Positions 24,596 to 32,551 of a stretch of 36,867 nucleotides of DNA are shown here, one piece after another. Source of the stretch: an uncultured Gammaproteobacteria bacterium (GTDB lineage: Bacteria; Pseudomonadota; Gammaproteobacteria; Chromatiales; Chromatiaceae); assembly GCA_937926265.1 (NCBI GenBank), contig CALAZS010000188.1, forward strand, positions 1 through 36,867, in the 5' to 3' direction. Both the position numbers and the translations under genes were made by a program. Position 1 is the first letter of the stretch, and each line of letters opens with the position of its first letter. A model generated the notes under the pieces. The model saw only the letters and a program-made list of their open reading frames with translations. It had not been told where the DNA came from and made no database searches.

Positions 24596-25240
24596 TTAGT
24601 CCAGGCCGTTGAAAATAGCATCCCGGATATCTTCCACACCGCCAATACCATCGATTTTGACGTATTTGCAGTTACCGGCATCGGCTTCTTTGCTGTAGAA
24701 GTCGATCAATGGCTCAGTCTGATCATGATAGACCTTGAGACGCTCCTTCACAGTGGCTTCCTGGTCATCATCACGCTGTATCAGTGGTTCACCTGTAACA
24801 TCATCTTTGCCTTCTTCTGCAGGTGGGTTGAAGACGATGTGATAAGTACGACCAGATGCCAGATGCACTCGGCGGCCAGACATACGTTTGATGATTTCTT
24901 CATCCGCGACATCAATTTCAACCACTGCATCGATAGGCACGCCTGCTTCTTTCAGAGATTCAGCCTGGGGGATTGTGCGTGGAAAACCATCGAAAAGGTA
25001 ACCATTCTTACAGTCGTCTTCCTTGATTCTTTCCTGAACCATACCCATGATAATGTCATCAGACACCAGGCCGCCCTCATCCATGATTTTCTTGGCTGCT
25101 ACACCAAGTTCGCTACCCGCTTTGACATGTGCACGCAGCATGTCACCGGTTGAGATTTGCGGAATGTTGTATTTGTCTTTGATGAAACCTGCCTGGGTTC
25201 CCTTTCCGGCACCCGGACCACCTAAAAGAATAATTCTCAT
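24596..25240 (-). CDS. adk: Adenylate kinase
   Basis: 214 residues from the ATG at 25238-25240, the same length as E. coli Adk; the frame extends upstream but the extra residues match nothing in the family, and GAGGAC lies at Shine-Dalgarno distance from this ATG. It interconverts ATP, AMP and ADP. The P loop is GGPGAGKGTQ, the AMP site DGFPRT, and the long LID domain starts GRRVHLASGRTYH without zinc-binding cysteines, as is typical of Gram-negative enzymes. It ends at a strong terminator. Confidence 0.98.
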   Translation of the reverse strand: MRIILLGGPGAGKGTQAGFIKDKYNIPQISTGDMLRAHVKAGSELGVAAKKIMDEGGLVSDDIIMGMVQERIKEDDCKNGYLFDGFPRTIPQAESLKEAGVPIDAVVEIDVADEEIIKRMSGRRVHLASGRTYHIVFNPPAEEGKDDVTGEPLIQRDDDQEATVKERLKVYHDQTEPLIDFYSKEADAGNCKYVKIDGIGGVEDIRDAIFNGLD

Positions 25241-25345
25241 AATGTCCTCGATTAATTTTTCTACTTCAAGCTTGGAAGTTTGCCACACTATTGGTCTGAA
25301 ACCAATTTGCTGTCTGAATAATGAGATTGAAAGTGTTGATACGTT

Positions 25346-25458
25346 AAAGCACTGACACCAAATGCTTCTTCAAAGACGCCGTAAAAGCGTCCATGCTGGC
25401 TTGGCCTCGGCATCCATGCCTCGGACACTTCTCAGAAGCAATTTTGTATCAGTGCTTT
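25346..25458 (+). repeat. Three-stem palindromic element, family 1, copy 1
   Basis: Outer arms pair AAAGCACTGACACCAAATG (from 25346) with CAATTTTGTATCAGTGCTTT (ending 25458), continuing into GCTTCT/AGAAGC. Between them (25375-25426) lie two small hairpins, AGCGTCCATGCT and GGCATCCATGCC, after a GACGCCGTAAA junction. The same layout recurs at 25488-25602 (reverse) and 27691-27799 (forward). The elements lie in the 367-base adk-htpG gap, which holds no gene. Confidence 0.85.
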
Positions 25459-25487
25459 TTAAGTTTTCGGATCTTCTGACCGTACAA

Positions 25488-25602
25488 GTTAATTTGCATC
25501 AGTATTTGCTTTTCAGGGCTGTCGAAAACATGGATGTTTTCGCCAGAGCTTACAGGGAAGTATTAACAGCGGCCCTGAAAAGTAAAACTGGTGCAAACTA
25601 AC
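25488..25602 (-). repeat. Three-stem palindromic element, family 1, copy 2 (reverse orientation)
   Basis: Outer arms pair GTTAATTTGCATCAGT...CTTTTCAGGGC (25488-25519) with GCCCTGAAAAG...ACTGGTGCAAACTAAC (25572-25602), about 31 bases each with few mismatches. The core contains the hairpin CGAAAACATGGATGTTTTCG and a second one around TTACAGGGAAGTA. The core closely matches the reverse complement of copy 3. It ends 6 bases from the htpG stop codon, so the stem may act as an htpG transcript 3' end. Confidence 0.88.
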
Positions 25603-25607
25603 AATAA

Positions 25608-27530
25608 TCATTTAGCCATGTCGAGCATGAGCTTATTCATGTTATGAACAAAACTTGCTGGGTCTTCAAGCTGACCACCTTCAGCCAGCAGTGCCTGATC
25701 AAAGACAAGCTTGGCCATATCCTTAAAGCGATCTTCATCAGATTCATTATCCATACGATCAAGCAGAGGATGCTCAACATTGATTTCAAGGATCGGCGTG
25801 GGCATGGGCGCATCCTGACCTATCTGTTTCAGCACCCTCGCCATATTCTGACTCATGTCATAATCACCAACAACCAGACAGGCAGGTGAATCGGTCAAGC
25901 GGGAACTGACGCGCACCTCTTTGACAGTCTCACCAAGCGATTCAGTCATGCGCTCAATAAGGCTTTTATGCTCTTCAGCAACTTTTTCCTGCTGCTCTTT
26001 TTCTTCCTTGTCTTCCAGTTCACCAAGATCAAGTTGCCCCTTCGCAATAGATTGTAAATGCTTGCCCTTAAAATCAGTCATGTGAGAAACCAGCCACTCA
26101 TCAACGCGGTCGGTCAGAAGCAAGACCTCGATATCTTTCTTTTTAAAAATTTCAAGGTGTGGGCTGTTCTTGGCTGCAGCTAAACTATCACCAGTGATGT
26201 AATAGATTTTTTCCTGCTTCTCAACCATGTTTTCGATGTATTGATCCAGAGAAACAGTTTCCTCGTTACCTTCTGATTTTGTCGTCGAAAAACGCAGTAA
26301 TCCACCAATTTTTTCTTTGTTGGCGAAATCTTCTGCCGGACCTTCTTTTAAAACACGACCGAACTCTTTCCAGAAATTCTGATATTTTTCTTCGTCTTTC
26401 TTGGCAAGCTTCTCAAGCGCATCGAGAATACGTTTAACATTTGCGGTGCGAATTGAATCGATCTTTTTATCATGTTGCAGAATTTCACGGGACACATTAA
26501 GTGGCAGATCATCTGAATCAACCACACCTTTTACGAATCTCAGGTAGTGCGGCATCAGTTTGTCAGCTTCATCCATGATGAACACACGTTTAACATAGAG
26601 TTTTACACCGTGTTTTTGCTCACGGTCCCACATGTCAAATGGTGCGCGGGAAGGCACAAACAATAATGAACTATATTCGTTGTTACCTTCTACCCGGTTA
26701 TGAACATGCAGTAACGGATCTTCAAAATCATGACCAACTGACTTGTAAAATTCGTTGTATTCTTCATCGGTAATCTCCGATTTACTGCGCATCCATAGGG
26801 CTGTGCCTTTGTTTACTTTTTCCCATTCAGGCGTTTTCTGTTCCTCGCCTTTCTCTTTTTCTTCATCAGTTAATGGCGGAACCTGCTCCAGCATTTCGAT
26901 GGGAATGGCAATATGATCTGAAAACTTGTTTATGATGCTGCGTACCCTGTAAGGCTGAACAAACTCTTTTTCATCTTCACGCAGATGCAGTGTGATTCGC
27001 GTACCGCGTTCAGGAGAGTCAACATTCTCAATAGAATAACTGCCTTCACCAGTAGAAACCCATTTCACACCATGTTCAGCTCCCAGACCGGCACGACGGG
27101 TTATCAGCGTTACCTTGTCAGCAACAATGAAAGCTGAGTAAAAACCAACACCAAACTGACCAATCAACTGGCTGTCCTGGGTCTGGTCACCGGTCATTTT
27201 TTCCAGGAACTTCTTGGTACCGGAACTGGCGATTGTACCGATGGTTTCACCTACTTCCTGGCGACTCATACCAATACCGTTATCTTCGATGGTAATGGTG
27301 CCCGCTTCTTCATCAACATGAATACGGATTTTCAGGTTGGGATCTTCTTCGTATAAACCATCATCGCTGATTGCCTCGAAACGTAATTTTTCAGCGGCAT
27401 CTGACGCGTTTGAAATCAATTCCCTCAGGAAAATTTCCTTGTTTGAATATAACGATCGAATAACCAGGTTCAGAACCTGACTGACTTCAGCCTGAAATTC
27501 GAGTGTTTCCTTTTGTGCTTCAACTGTCAT
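25608..27530 (-). CDS. htpG: Molecular chaperone HtpG (Hsp90)
   Basis: 640 residues. It is the bacterial Hsp90, a dimeric ATP-dependent chaperone. The GHKL ATPase motifs are NKEIFLRELISNASDAAEKLR, DNGIGMSR, and GQFGVGFYSAFIVAD. The middle domain (LPLNVSREILQHDKKI) and the C-terminal dimerisation domain are complete. AGGAG lies 11 bases before the ATG. A sigma-32-like promoter lies about 53 bases upstream. The gene ends next to a long palindromic element (25488-25602). Confidence 0.98.
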   Translation of the reverse strand: MTVEAQKETLEFQAEVSQVLNLVIRSLYSNKEIFLRELISNASDAAEKLRFEAISDDGLYEEDPNLKIRIHVDEEAGTITIEDNGIGMSRQEVGETIGTIASSGTKKFLEKMTGDQTQDSQLIGQFGVGFYSAFIVADKVTLITRRAGLGAEHGVKWVSTGEGSYSIENVDSPERGTRITLHLREDEKEFVQPYRVRSIINKFSDHIAIPIEMLEQVPPLTDEEKEKGEEQKTPEWEKVNKGTALWMRSKSEITDEEYNEFYKSVGHDFEDPLLHVHNRVEGNNEYSSLLFVPSRAPFDMWDREQKHGVKLYVKRVFIMDEADKLMPHYLRFVKGVVDSDDLPLNVSREILQHDKKIDSIRTANVKRILDALEKLAKKDEEKYQNFWKEFGRVLKEGPAEDFANKEKIGGLLRFSTTKSEGNEETVSLDQYIENMVEKQEKIYYITGDSLAAAKNSPHLEIFKKKDIEVLLLTDRVDEWLVSHMTDFKGKHLQSIAKGQLDLGELEDKEEKEQQEKVAEEHKSLIERMTESLGETVKEVRVSSRLTDSPACLVVGDYDMSQNMARVLKQIGQDAPMPTPILEINVEHPLLDRMDNESDEDRFKDMAKLVFDQALLAEGGQLEDPASFVHNMNKLMLDMAK

Positions 27531-27582
27531 GGTGCGGAGAACTCCTGTTGAATAATGTTATTGTGGATTTCTAAAGTTCACG

Positions 27583-27610
27583 AAATGGGTGCAGAATGGT
27601 GAAAATCAAT
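27583..27610 (-). promoter_or_regulatory. Candidate heat-shock (sigma-32) promoter of htpG
   Basis: On the minus strand, ATTGATT (27604-27610) is followed after 13 bases by ACCCATTT (27583-27590). The sigma-32 consensus is CTTGAAA, 13-15 bases, CCCCATNT: the -10 matches 7 of 8 and the -35 keeps TTGA. The predicted start is about 45 bases before the htpG ATG. Confidence 0.5.
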
Positions 27611-27690
27611 ACCGATCAATGATTAATTTTTTTTATAAACTTATATTTTTATTTATTCATGCTAATTGATTATTTTGTGAACATAACCTC

Positions 27691-27799
27691 CAATCAAATC
27701 AGCATCTTTTTTCCGGGTCGCTGTGAATACATCCCTGTACGCTCTGACAGAAACATCCATGTTTCTGACAGCCCGGAAAAATGACTGCAGATATGATTG
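27691..27799 (+). repeat. Three-stem palindromic element, family 1, copy 3
   Basis: Outer arms pair CAATCAAATCAGCATC...TTTTCCGGG (from 27691) with CCCGGAAAAATGACTGCAG...ATTG (ending 27799). The core (27717-27772) has a TACATCCCTGTA hairpin and a CAGAAACATCCATGTTTCTG hairpin. It lies in the 411-base gap between the htpG start and the SMC-like gene end; that gap otherwise holds the htpG promoter (27531-27610), an AT-rich stretch (27611-27690) and the family 2 element that follows. Confidence 0.87.
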
Positions 27800-27821
27800 A
27801 AAGGATTAGCGGCACAAAGGG

Positions 27822-27944
27822 TAAATTCGCTCTGTTGCGTGCAAGGCAAGGCGAAAACTCTCGAAGACAAGGAGTTTACAAATAGTAAATGACGCTGTTT
27901 GAGAGAGTTTTTAACGCAGTATTGTGCCAACAGAGTAGAATTTA
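27822..27944. repeat. Nested palindromic intergenic element, family 2, copy B
   Basis: Outer arms pair TAAATTCGCTCTGTTG (from 27822) with CAACAGAGTAGAATTTA (ending 27944). Inner arms pair AACTCTC with GAGAGTT. The centre has TTTAC...GTAAA. It shares GTGCAAGGCAAGGCGAAAAC, GTTTACA, AGTAAATGA and AGTAGAATTT with copy A (16897-17025). As in copy A, one end coincides with the stop codon of the neighbouring minus-strand gene (TAA at 27942-27944). Confidence 0.87.
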
Positions 27945-29867
27945 GATGGAGTCAATTTCGCGGAAACACTCAATATGTTTAGCAAAACCTGCAATATTTT
28001 CTTTTGGAAACTCCTGACCCACGACGAAAATCTGGTTAATTTCATCCGAAAGCTCAGGCAGCACTTTAAGAGAGTTCTTGGTGCGGGCCTCATCAAAGAA
28101 GGCAAAAGGCTCATCCAGGAAGATAAACTGCTCACCCTCGACAGAACGGTTAACCAGTTCCTGGGAAAGCGCCAAGCGCAAGGCCAGCATTATCTGACGC
28201 TGGGTGCCACTTGATACTTCTTCAAGGTCGAGGAAATCACGTTTCTCACCTGAAAATACCGATACAGACATATCGTTATCAATTTGCAGATGCTCGTATC
28301 GGCCCTCGGTGAATAATGGCAATGTCCGGCTAACCAGGTCTCGCACATCGTTGTTGAACTTGCTGGACATGTGAGTACCGGCACCTTCAAGCAACTCATT
28401 AGCCAACTGACGGGTACTTATACGGGATTCAGCATCAGCAATTTTCTCCAACAGGGCTTCTTTTTCCTCGGTGAGATTGGCAGCCAGTTTAAGGCGTTGT
28501 TTCTCGTCATAAATTGCTCTTTCGAGGCGGCCATGCTGGTTGTTGAGTTGACTGTTTTGTTCCCTGGTCCAGTCAATTTCACGCTCAACAATATTATCAA
28601 CGTCAGAACCGCTGACACTGGCCTCATTTACGCGGCTGGATAATCTGGCAACTTCATCATCTGTTGGACGGATTACCTTACTTTCCTCTTCAGCCTCAAC
28701 AAACGCTTCTTCCTGTTCGTCAGGCTGATCACCTGTCTGGTCCCCCGCCTCTTCTTCAAATTCATCATTTTCATCGGCTTCCTGATCAAGAACAGAATCT
28801 CCAACAATTACAGATTGCTGGTGAGAGTTTTCCAGGGTTGATGCCAGTTTGCCGGCAACCAGCATCAGTTCCTTTAATTTACTTTTAAGTGAAAAGACAC
28901 GAATCTGAACAAATAAAAACAACACTGCGAGACCAATGGCAAGGTACTGCACACCCTGCAAATGCTGCTCATTCCACTCTGGCAACTGTTGTTGAATGGT
29001 TTGCTGGACAATAAGCGAATATTCGTGATTTGGGTACTGGGTAAATGCTGCCCAAACTCCAGCGAAAACCAGGGCTGCAATCAGAAACAGAAATCTTGCT
29101 GCGGCATTACTGGAAATACTGCGGCGTACAGCCTGTATATCCGGAATAGTGTCGCGGTAACTGGCTGAATCAGATTTTAACTGTTCAATTTTTTCACTGT
29201 TTTCGGCCTCAGCGGCCTTAACCTGGTCAAGTTCATTTTCCAGTGATTCCAGATGACCGTCTTTTATTGCCAGAGAGGAAATTTCCGCATCAATTTCATC
29301 GGTACGGAAACGCGACATGGTGGCAGTATCTTCAAGTTCAGCAATTTCTTCGTCAAATTGCTCACCCACAACCTCAAGCGCAGCAATACCCGCCATCGCC
29401 TTGACTGTCTGGCTATGCGGCTGTGGCGCAGTAATTTCACGCTGGGCGAGGTAAAACGAATCAACAAACTCGTCGTAGTCATAACCCAACACCATGAACA
29501 GGGCATCCGCCACACCCTCAACACCACGTGCTATCGGCAGATCTTCTTCTCCAAGACGGCTGAACTTGGCACTGTGTGTACCTTCCTTGTCCAGGAAACG
29601 CTCCACCTTGTAATGGTCATTGTTGCCCACCCTGAAAGTAAGAGCCACTGAACAGCCTCCCTGTCCCCAGTGAACCACTTTTTCCAACTCGTTTTCATCA
29701 AGTGAAAATGTTCTACCGAACAAGGCAAAACAGACTGTTTCACCAATTGTACTTTTACCGGATTCGTTCTTTCCACTGATGGCTACAACACCTTTTTCAG
29801 GCAAATTCTCAAGGTTAAGCGCCTTGTATTTGAGCAGGTTTTCCGCCTTGATGCTGGTAATAATCAT
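27942..29867 (-). CDS. SMC/Rad50-like ATPase with a predicted membrane hairpin in the coiled coil
   Basis: 641 residues. The N-terminal ABC half has Walker A GKNESGKST (32-40) in a RecF/SbcC-type start (IKAENLLKYKALNLENL); the C-terminal half has the signature VSSGTQRQIMLALRLALSQE (551-570) and Walker B FIFLDEPFAFFDE. Between them, two coiled-coil stretches (about 160-240 and 405-490) are joined not by a zinc hook but by two hydrophobic helices (about 257-275 and 306-323) with a loop of about 30 residues, then a very acidic segment (362-396). It resembles SbcC/YhaN-like DNA repair ATPases, but no SbcD/YhaO-like metallophosphoesterase is adjacent. Its start overlaps the 65-residue gene as ATGA. 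The function is inferred to be DNA-end or chromosome related at the membrane. Confidence 0.8.
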   Translation of the reverse strand: MIITSIKAENLLKYKALNLENLPEKGVVAISGKNESGKSTIGETVCFALFGRTFSLDENELEKVVHWGQGGCSVALTFRVGNNDHYKVERFLDKEGTHSAKFSRLGEEDLPIARGVEGVADALFMVLGYDYDEFVDSFYLAQREITAPQPHSQTVKAMAGIAALEVVGEQFDEEIAELEDTATMSRFRTDEIDAEISSLAIKDGHLESLENELDQVKAAEAENSEKIEQLKSDSASYRDTIPDIQAVRRSISSNAAARFLFLIAALVFAGVWAAFTQYPNHEYSLIVQQTIQQQLPEWNEQHLQGVQYLAIGLAVLFLFVQIRVFSLKSKLKELMLVAGKLASTLENSHQQSVIVGDSVLDQEADENDEFEEEAGDQTGDQPDEQEEAFVEAEEESKVIRPTDDEVARLSSRVNEASVSGSDVDNIVEREIDWTREQNSQLNNQHGRLERAIYDEKQRLKLAANLTEEKEALLEKIADAESRISTRQLANELLEGAGTHMSSKFNNDVRDLVSRTLPLFTEGRYEHLQIDNDMSVSVFSGEKRDFLDLEEVSSGTQRQIMLALRLALSQELVNRSVEGEQFIFLDEPFAFFDEARTKNSLKVLPELSDEINQIFVVGQEFPKENIAGFAKHIECFREIDSI

Positions 29868-30061
29868 GCCTGTTCCTCATCTTCGAGTACCACAAGACGG
29901 GCAACTGTTAGCTCCATGGCCTCAATAAAAGCCTCTTCATCAAACTCCTCACCTGAATTACGACGTCTCTCAAGCTCTTCAAGGCAATAGTTACTGAAGC
30001 CAACCGATGGCCTGGTAATATCAGATGTGCTTAATGGTTTGATGTCTGTTTCAGAGGTCAT
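29864..30061 (-). CDS. Small acidic protein of unknown function, coupled to the SMC-like gene
   Basis: 65 residues from the ATG at 30059-30061, with AGGA about 8 bases upstream; a TTG 15 bases further up is less likely. The sequence is acidic and mostly helical in the second half (EELERRRNSGEEFDEEAFIEAMELTVARLVVLEDEEQA), with no signal or TM helix. The stop overlaps the SMC-like start (ATGA), and the gene lies 43 bases after the ribonuclease gene. I do not recognise a family. The coupling suggests a partner or regulator of the ATPase. Confidence 0.7.
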   Translation of the reverse strand: MTSETDIKPLSTSDITRPSVGFSNYCLEELERRRNSGEEFDEEAFIEAMELTVARLVVLEDEEQA

Positions 30062-30104
30062 CAGAGGATCCTGCAAAAAGTGAATAAGGTATGATAACTG
30101 AATA

Positions 30105-31931
30105 TCAGTTCAGATTATGAAAGAAAGCTGACTGTTCGGGTAGATCCACAGCGCTAACTCGAAGCGTAATTGTATCATCCAGCGAAAAACTGTCACGTGT
30201 TCTGATTTTGGTTTCCATCGCCAGTTCCGGAATAATCACTGTCGTTTTTCGCTCGTCAATATTGACAACAACCGCCTCTCCCTGCCAATCCGGGTTTTGC
30301 TGCAGATAAACCAGTTTCCAGTGCTGGTTGGAAAGACGTTCTGTACGCCTGATTGTCATTGACTGCTGATCAACCGCCATGACTTTCTGCTCAATGGTCT
30401 GACGATCAAGCAACGCCTCGCCAGCCTGATGTGATAAAAATGCCCGCAACTGCTGATGCACAACCAGATCAGGATAACGCCTGAGCGGACTGGTACAACG
30501 GGTGTAACATTCCAAACCAAGGCCAAAATGCGCATCCGCTTCCAAACTCAAACGACTGGCCTTGAACTGCCGGCGATAAGCAAACATTTCTGACATCTTT
30601 ACCGGGTTTTCGATATTTTCAGGAGCTGGCTGCGTGGCAAATGGAATGGTAATTTCATTGTTTTTACAGAATTTTGCTACCGCTTCACCAGCCATTAACA
30701 TCGCATCAGTAACTAATTGGCGACTTTCCAGTCGATCCATCAGGTTTATATTGACCTTGCCATCTTTGACCCTGACACTCGCTTCAGGAAGATTAATCTC
30801 AGCGGCATTGTTGGCAAGCCGTTTTTCCCTGAATTTATCCGTAACGGCTCGAACACCCGGTAATAAAGAATCCAGTTGTTGATTAGCCTCGCTGTAACTG
30901 ACCCGGGTTGCCCTGATAAACGATGTCACAATTTTGATATCATCGACCTCGAAATCAACATTTACGTGCATTCCTATAGACAACGCCGGGGAAATTTCAT
31001 TGAGCCCCAGGCCCAGCTGAGAAGTTATTGCCTCGGGCAACATATGCACAATGCCTTCCGGTAGATATAGATTGGCAGCTCGTTGTGCCGCCAATGCATC
31101 CAGTTCGCTCTCATGAGTTACCAGCGCTGCAACATCTGCGACGTGAACCCAGAGGGTGTCATTATGGAAACTGATGGCATCATCCGGGTCATTACTGCCA
31201 TCATCATCGATGGCATAGGCTGGCATTGAAGTAAGATCCAGACGCTCCTCTTCGGGCAAATCAGGGACCTGTCCTTCAGGTTGGGAAAGATCTACCCCCA
31301 TGCGGGCCGGATAAGGGTTATGCGTTTTCTCCCAGTAACCGCAACTGACCAGAAACTGATGTGCTGATTGCGGGGTTTGCTTTACATCCAGGGTTTTAAG
31401 AATCTGGCTTTTGTCGGTTTTTTCCAGCGCAAGCATCTCGACATCCGACAGTTTTTTTCTGTCATCATCGGTCAGTGATGCATTTTTAATATTCTCAAAA
31501 AACCTTGCTTTATCAGCCTCTGCCTGCTCTTTTTCCCTGATAGCCTGCCTGTCAGCCTTTATATCTTCAGGGCTGCGACTGACAATATTGTCGGGTTGAC
31601 CTTCAAAATGCAGCCCCTCACTAACCATTTGCCAGGTAGACCAGGCGGTATCAGGTGTGTATTCGCCAAAAAGCAGATCGCTTAAATCAGCAAGATTACA
31701 GGCTTCACCGTCAAGCAGCTCCCAGGCCTCTTCTACATCAACTGATACTGCCTGTAGCTGTTTAAGGTCTTTGCAGGGCCCAGGATGGATTAACTTTACA
31801 TCTTTGTCGCGTACTCTTTTGGCCTTGCTGTCTTCCAGAGTGATAGTAATTTTTTCACCCAGATCGGTGACAAGAGCTGGCCTGATCTTGTACAACACCA
31901 GGCTGCCGGGCTTTATTTCTGAAACTGACAT
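30105..31931 (-). CDS. RNB-domain (RNase II/R family) exoribonuclease
   Basis: 608 residues. The RNB catalytic domain (about 225-500) has the acidic metal-binding cluster AIDDDGSNDPDDAIS (D242, D248, D250, D251) and the later signature CTSPLRRYPDLVVHQQL. The N-terminal 220 residues do not show the standard tandem cold-shock domains; the first 60 look like a small beta barrel (GSLVLYKIRPALVTDLGEKITITLEDS) and a helical charged region follows. A short S1-like C-terminus ends the protein. It probably degrades RNA 3' to 5'. It is shorter than RNase R and differs from E. coli Rnb at the N-terminus, so I give no symbol. It is first in a minus-strand run with the small protein and SMC-like ATPase. 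Confidence 0.88.
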   Translation of the reverse strand: MSVSEIKPGSLVLYKIRPALVTDLGEKITITLEDSKAKRVRDKDVKLIHPGPCKDLKQLQAVSVDVEEAWELLDGEACNLADLSDLLFGEYTPDTAWSTWQMVSEGLHFEGQPDNIVSRSPEDIKADRQAIREKEQAEADKARFFENIKNASLTDDDRKKLSDVEMLALEKTDKSQILKTLDVKQTPQSAHQFLVSCGYWEKTHNPYPARMGVDLSQPEGQVPDLPEEERLDLTSMPAYAIDDDGSNDPDDAISFHNDTLWVHVADVAALVTHESELDALAAQRAANLYLPEGIVHMLPEAITSQLGLGLNEISPALSIGMHVNVDFEVDDIKIVTSFIRATRVSYSEANQQLDSLLPGVRAVTDKFREKRLANNAAEINLPEASVRVKDGKVNINLMDRLESRQLVTDAMLMAGEAVAKFCKNNEITIPFATQPAPENIENPVKMSEMFAYRRQFKASRLSLEADAHFGLGLECYTRCTSPLRRYPDLVVHQQLRAFLSHQAGEALLDRQTIEQKVMAVDQQSMTIRRTERLSNQHWKLVYLQQNPDWQGEAVVVNIDERKTTVIIPELAMETKIRTRDSFSLDDTITLRVSAVDLPEQSAFFHNLN

Positions 31932-32026
31932 GAAATTGAAATATTAAAGTAGAAATTTGTTAATTCCGTTATGATACAGGGCTGTTTAAGGCCTGTTAAA
32001 TATAAATAAAATGTGAGGTGATAAAT

Positions 32027-32551
32027 TTGGCCCTATCAGATGTGCTATACCGCTTTACCGGCCACCTGCGCTGCCGGATTATCAACGGTAATCATGGTGA
32101 ACCTTACCTGGAAAGATACCACCTGTTTCGTCTTCCAGGAGGCGGCGGTGTCTATATTCATCGATTTATTGATAGTGATCCTGACCGGGGTTTACACGAT
32201 CATCCATGGAAGGCTGCAATAAGCCTGATTCTTTCCGGCAGCTACCGGGAACTGAGACTCGATGAAGAAAACAACAAAAAAAAGATTGTTGATCGTATTG
32301 TGAAAGCATGGCATTTAAATAGAATTAACGGTGACGACTTTCATCGCATAGTGATGCAATCTAACAAGCCCGTGTGGACGCTGTTTGCACATACCGGCAA
32401 AATCAAGGATTGGGGTTTTCTGCGGCTTGGCGAACAGGGAGAAATCGATTACATGCCGCACTCTGAGGTAACCAGTGAAGCAAGCCATGAACACTGGTGG
32501 AAAACCGCCCCACGTGGCAAGTATGTTGAGCGTTATCCTATACAAACCTAA
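32027..32551 (+). CDS. Cupin-like protein of unknown function
   Basis: 174 residues from TTG at 32027; an in-frame GTG at 32018 lies inside the strong Shine-Dalgarno GAGGTGA (32015-32021), so TTG is the better start. The HDH motif in DPDRGLHDHPWKAAISLILSGSYRE and a later His in INGDDFHRIVM match the two metal-binding motifs of cupins. PVWTLFAHTGKIKDWGFL follows. I do not know a substrate. It is divergent from the ribonuclease gene (86-95 bases between starts) and is followed by ygfZ on the same strand, 44 bases on. Confidence 0.72.
   Translation: MALSDVLYRFTGHLRCRIINGNHGEPYLERYHLFRLPGGGGVYIHRFIDSDPDRGLHDHPWKAAISLILSGSYRELRLDEENNKKKIVDRIVKAWHLNRINGDDFHRIVMQSNKPVWTLFAHTGKIKDWGFLRLGEQGEIDYMPHSEVTSEASHEHWWKTAPRGKYVERYPIQT

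Noticed and set aside
25241..25288. N-terminal extension of adenylate kinase by 16 residues
   Set aside because: The P-loop start at the ATG of 25238-25240 matches family length exactly and has its own Shine-Dalgarno.
25290..25306. ATTGGT/ACCAAT palindrome upstream of adk as an operator
   Set aside because: The stem is only 6 bases, with no second copy in the window and no known regulator match.
25362..25601. 79-codon open frame on the plus strand in the adk-htpG gap
   Set aside because: It is entirely made of the two family 1 palindromic elements; its residues are the translation of the repeat and no ribosome site is evident.
27694..27930. 78-codon open frame on the minus strand upstream of htpG
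   Set aside because: It spans family 1 copy 3 and family 2 copy B and reads through both repeats; such translations recur as spurious annotations.
28371..29651. Open frames antisense to the SMC-like gene
   Set aside because: Shadows of a real gene whose Walker motifs and overlapping neighbour fix the coding strand.
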